From: Apostichopus japonicus
Taxonomy: Eukaryota > Echinodermata > Holothuroidea > Aspidochirotida > Stichopodidae
Direction: 5' to 3'
Assembly: GCF_037975245.1 (NCBI RefSeq)
Contig: NC_092575.1
Location: forward strand, 12,697,001-12,761,000
DNA length: 64,000 bases
The notes beneath the pieces were generated by a model. It was not told the origin of the DNA. It did no database searches and was given only the letters and a program-made list of their open reading frames with translations. Below, piece after piece: positions 60,641 to 64,000 of this stretch. Positions within the stretch are counted from its first letter, which is position 1. Each line of letters starts with the position of its first letter. The translations under genes and the position numbers were made by a program.

Positions 60641-62231
60641 ACAAAGTTTCAACTGACGTGTTTGGAAAGATGTTCAATACAAAACCCCCCAAAATTATAC
60701 AAGATTGGTAAGATCGTTCTCTAGGATGCATTTTGGTACTTAAACAAAGTATGCAGGATGAAGTATTGGGAAGATACAATGCTTAAAAATGCTCACTCCA
60801 ACTGTCTGCAATTGCATACACTGCTATGCTAAGGGTTAGATCACTACCATATTATAGCATTAGTTAGGTCTATTAGTATCACCAATCCACATCAGCCTTG
60901 GCCTACTTGCTACCTGCTAAAATGGCAAACCAGTAATTATAAATTGCATTACATGAATACGTTTACTTAAAAAAAAATGGTATCAGCGTTACGATAGGCC
61001 AATGCTCAAGGCCATTTTAAAATGTACTGCCTAGATAGGCTAAGTAAGGCCTACTACGTAAAAAGGACTAGAAGGATACACTTAGTTAGGATTAGGCTTA
61101 ACTGAACTTACGAATAGAATACACTAAGGAACAGTATTAATCCTCTGTCCGTCCGTGATTCTCTGACAATTATGAGTTGAATATGACAAACAGCATCTAG
61201 CCTATAATATAACTTAATGTATAAATTGAACGTTAGGTCTACGTAACGCAAGGGAATAAAAATCATTCGTCTACCCAATTTAGTCGTGAGTCTAGAAGCA
61301 TTTCTCAGTATTGTCACGTTCACTTACAGAGTAACTAATCTTACCTTTGAATTTTTCAATCAATTAAACTTTCCAGGCCCCAGTCCTTTAACATGATTGT
61401 CCATGCCATTGTAGCTCGAGTGGTCGCGAACTGTATGTGGCTTGCGCGTGTATGGCCATGGATTACTAGTATATTTAGTAAAGATAAATGACTTTAATTG
61501 ACAGACTGGTACAAGTTAGGTTGCATTATCTAACTCTGCATCTGTTGATTAACGCTTTGGCAAAAGTAACCTGTAATCATATAAAATGACTAAGTGGACT
61601 TTTACTATAATTTTCGGCAATACTCAATCGCATGCATACGCATACTTTTACTGAATGTTGTGTAATACTTACAAAATGCCACGTATTTTTTACAACCCGT
61701 GATTTACATAACATTATCTTACAAAAATTTTTCTGTGTGTTCTTTGATAGTCAAATTGCTAAAGCTAAAATACATACAATAAAAGAAAGAAAATAATTGT
61801 TTCTTTTAATCATGACGCACTTTCATGAATTATTCCACCCCCTCGAACTGTAATATTTAACGCATTCGCAATAGGTTAGAGAATTTTTATCCTTGCTTCG
61901 ACTGTATCGACGGAAGACCGTTACAAGCATAGATCTCATTCTGGCGGAATTAGATCAAAGCATCGAGGAAATCACTTAGTTAAAACTTTACCACAAAGCA
62001 AAGACCAAAGAGATCATCATAAAATTTGACTTTTAAAATGAACATCTCCTGGAGTTACTTTAGTTACCCTTATACCATACTAATTTAATCTATTTCCAAT
62101 CAGGTTGAAGCAAAGTCAACTCAAAGTAATTGAACATTAATACAGGTGCATGACCTAAGTTGTGGCGACTCTCATGCTAAACTACCTTTCTCTTGTCCAT
62201 TTGAACATCTACAGTAGAAAGAGAAGACAAC
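60641..62231 (+). other. Upstream region of the stefin gene
   Basis: AT-rich with TAGGCCTA-type words near 61020-61100. No gene recognised on either strand. The last 150 bases before the ATG at 62232 may hold the promoter and 5' UTR, but no TATA box or initiator stands out. Confidence 0.4.
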
Positions 62232-63822
62232 ATGAGTGAGCAACGCGATGGTGGGTGGTCGGACACGAAACCTACAGGGCCAGAACAGCAGGCCCTCGCC
62301 GACAAGGTGCGATTTTGAAGAGTTTGTTTCATATTCATGATGCAATTACAATACATATATAGATAATTGAATATCTACCCCATCATCATTACTCCAAAGA
62401 ACATTCAAATTGTGGTCCATACAGTGCATACTTGTTACCACAAAGTTTCGGTAGTTATGCTACTCGAGTTGATGCCGCATCGGAGTTTTAACATTCAATT
62501 CACACAGAAGGTAGTTTCATTTACGTAATATACGAGTTATATATTCCGTCTCTTGTGTTGCTTCTGTACAAACTGTTGTCACACGGGTACTACAAAGGTG
62601 GTAGACTATTGTAAAGGAACAATCCGCTTCCACATTCCAGAAACGTTTGATAAATTGATAATCGGAATCAACCAATATCAGAATCTCTGAACTCCTGACC
62701 GTCATGAAATAACCGTGTAGTTGCTGATCCTATATAAACGTTTAACACTTGAAATATTAACGGAGTGTCTCTTATTACTTGTAGGTTAAAGGAGATGTTG
62801 AAAAAGCGGCCAATAGAATCTTTTCAGAGTACAAAGCGGTACTTTACCGCTTTCAGGTTGTTCAGGGAATGAACTATATAATCAAGGTAAGATCGTGTTG
62901 CATGTACCATCAATTTGATCATAATCATTTTTTGTTAAATTAAAGCATGGTATAAAGTAACAGTTTCATACGGAAACTGTATACCATTGTATCTATCTCG
63001 TTTAGGTCAATAGCTGACGAGTACTTTGTGAAAGAATCGTATCTGCAGTACAAATTAAAACTATATTATCTCCGGTAGATTCCTAGGTCTTATAAAAAAA
63101 CTTTACGGAAACCACGTTTTTTTTTAGCTAAGTCAGCCATGCGTAACCTTTAGTATTGTTTGAATGCGGCGATTCCCTGCACTATACCATTAAAAAAAAA
63201 CTACTCTGCATTGTACTGTATGTCGCATTTTCACCTGGTTGCTTTTGGAAATACTATCTTGCAAATAGTTGCCGTCACGTAGGTGCCGCACTTGTAAATT
63301 GCTTCAAGAGTAGGCAGTGATCGTATTCAGAAATCCTGAAACAGCAATCGGGGTGAGCGTCATTTCCTAAGCGATCAAGGACCAAATCCGGATACGAAAA
63401 TTGTGTTGTTTCAGATACTTCCTTTGTTATTAAAGGCAATAGGTTTCTAGACAAATAAGAATATACTAATACCGTTGACGAAACTGTTTACGTTTGTCAT
63501 TTTATAAATGCTCAAATGGAACTTATAGTCAACAGATTACTGTTTGTAGACAACAAACTAATATGCAGATAGTTCTAAGGTCAGTAAAAACAGCATTCCT
63601 ATATCCTTAAAGTATATAATCAATTTAGTCAACATAAATAAGAGATGATTAATAACTTCCATATCATCTGAGTTTTCTTTTTCAAAACGTTGTGTTTTTT
63701 AGGTACACGTCGAGGCGCCTACGTACGTGCACGTAAAACTTTTCCAAGACCTAAACGGCGGAGTGAAGTACGAAGGTTTCCAGGATCATAAGACCGAAGA
63801 AGATCCTATCATTATCTTCTAG
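62232..63822 (+). CDS. Stefin (cystatin A/B type) cysteine protease inhibitor, three exons
   Basis: This is a cytosolic tight-binding inhibitor of papain-like cathepsins. Exons are 62232-62306, 62785-62886 and 63703-63822, with donors GTGCGA and GTAAGA and AG acceptors, all phase 0. The product is 98 residues, the same length as human cystatin B. The N-terminal MSEQRDGGWSDTKPTGPEQQ carries the glycine region that enters the protease cleft. Exon 2 ends FQVVQGMNYIIK, where QVVQG is the first hairpin loop (QVVAG class). Exon 3 reads VHVEAPTYVHVKLFQDLNGG and ends HKTEEDPIIIF plus TAG. There is no signal peptide and no disulphide cysteines, as expected for family 1. The two-intron layout matches vertebrate stefins. 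Whether it is the A or B orthologue cannot be decided. Confidence 0.95.
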
Positions 63823-64000
63823 ACGCCTGGCTTTGACCGTTGTCTTTGCTTAAGATTTGAATCATTCTGGAATTAAAAATTAATCTGTAAAGTAAAAAAA
63901 ATCAAGATTTTCCATTCATAATTCGCTTATAAATTTTGTAAGCAACTTCACAAGACAACTTAACTGGAACTAGTGAAAATGGGATTATGTAGCTACAATG
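63823..64000 (+). other. 3' UTR / flank of the stefin gene
   Basis: ATTAAA at about 63874 (in GGAATTAAAAATTAATC) could act as a variant polyadenylation signal about 50 bases after the stop. No canonical AATAAA is seen before the window ends. Confidence 0.4.

Overview
This is eukaryotic nuclear DNA from an animal. GT-AG introns, a vertebrate-like exon arrangement in the chromokinesin gene, many DNA-transposon remnants with target-site duplications, Penelope-like and LINE fragments, long (TA)n tracts and TAGGCCTA-rich spacers all fit an invertebrate deuterostome. An echinoderm, perhaps a sea cucumber, is my best guess, but no marker in the window proves it. There are no bacterial operons, and most long open frames are shadows of repeats.

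Three host genes are well supported. (1) At 174-2890 (+) lie the last three exons of an SLC6 Na+/Cl- dependent transporter; the first of them carries a deletion/frame break. (2) At 8558-30313 (-) lies a complete chromokinesin KIF22 (Kid). I assembled it from 15 coding exons whose splice phases all agree, about 594 residues, running from the motor P-loop to the C-terminal helix-hairpin-helix DNA-binding domain. (3) At 62232-63822 (+) lies a three-exon stefin (cystatin A/B type) of 98 residues. The genes are independent neighbours, not a pathway.

The rest is mobile and repetitive DNA. KIF22 introns hold a 1.5-kb minisatellite with a 31-bp unit, a TTAA-flanked MITE, hAT-like elements, tRNA-derived SINEs, a LINE 3' end and a satellite split by a transposon. 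Upstream of KIF22 are a TAGGCCTA-rich spacer, a U2-snRNA-like 5' end joined to foreign sequence, and a 0.4-kb duplicated block. From 32.7 to 38.3 kb and 45.5 to 47.0 kb there are nested hAT-like elements sharing a motif (ATCTAAGCGGAGCGCCACC), several with perfect 8-bp target-site duplications. From 41.5 to 44.1 kb there are (TA)n tracts around a Penelope-like GIY-YIG fragment. From 47.7 to 49.3 kb there is a repeat rich in TATCTGG/CCAGATCTGG. From 50.06 to 54.83 kb there is a 4.8-kb element with terminal inverted repeats and GGGCAA-rich ends that appears to carry a split, partly degenerate minus-strand gene, possibly SAM-domain-like. From 57.8 to 60.6 kb is another copy of an old dispersed block, with a 75-bp-arm hairpin between (TA)n tracts and a dated hAT insertion.

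The strongest candidate for something little described is the 50.06-54.83 kb element. The U2 chimera and the family of elements sharing the ATCTAAGCGGAGCG motif are next.
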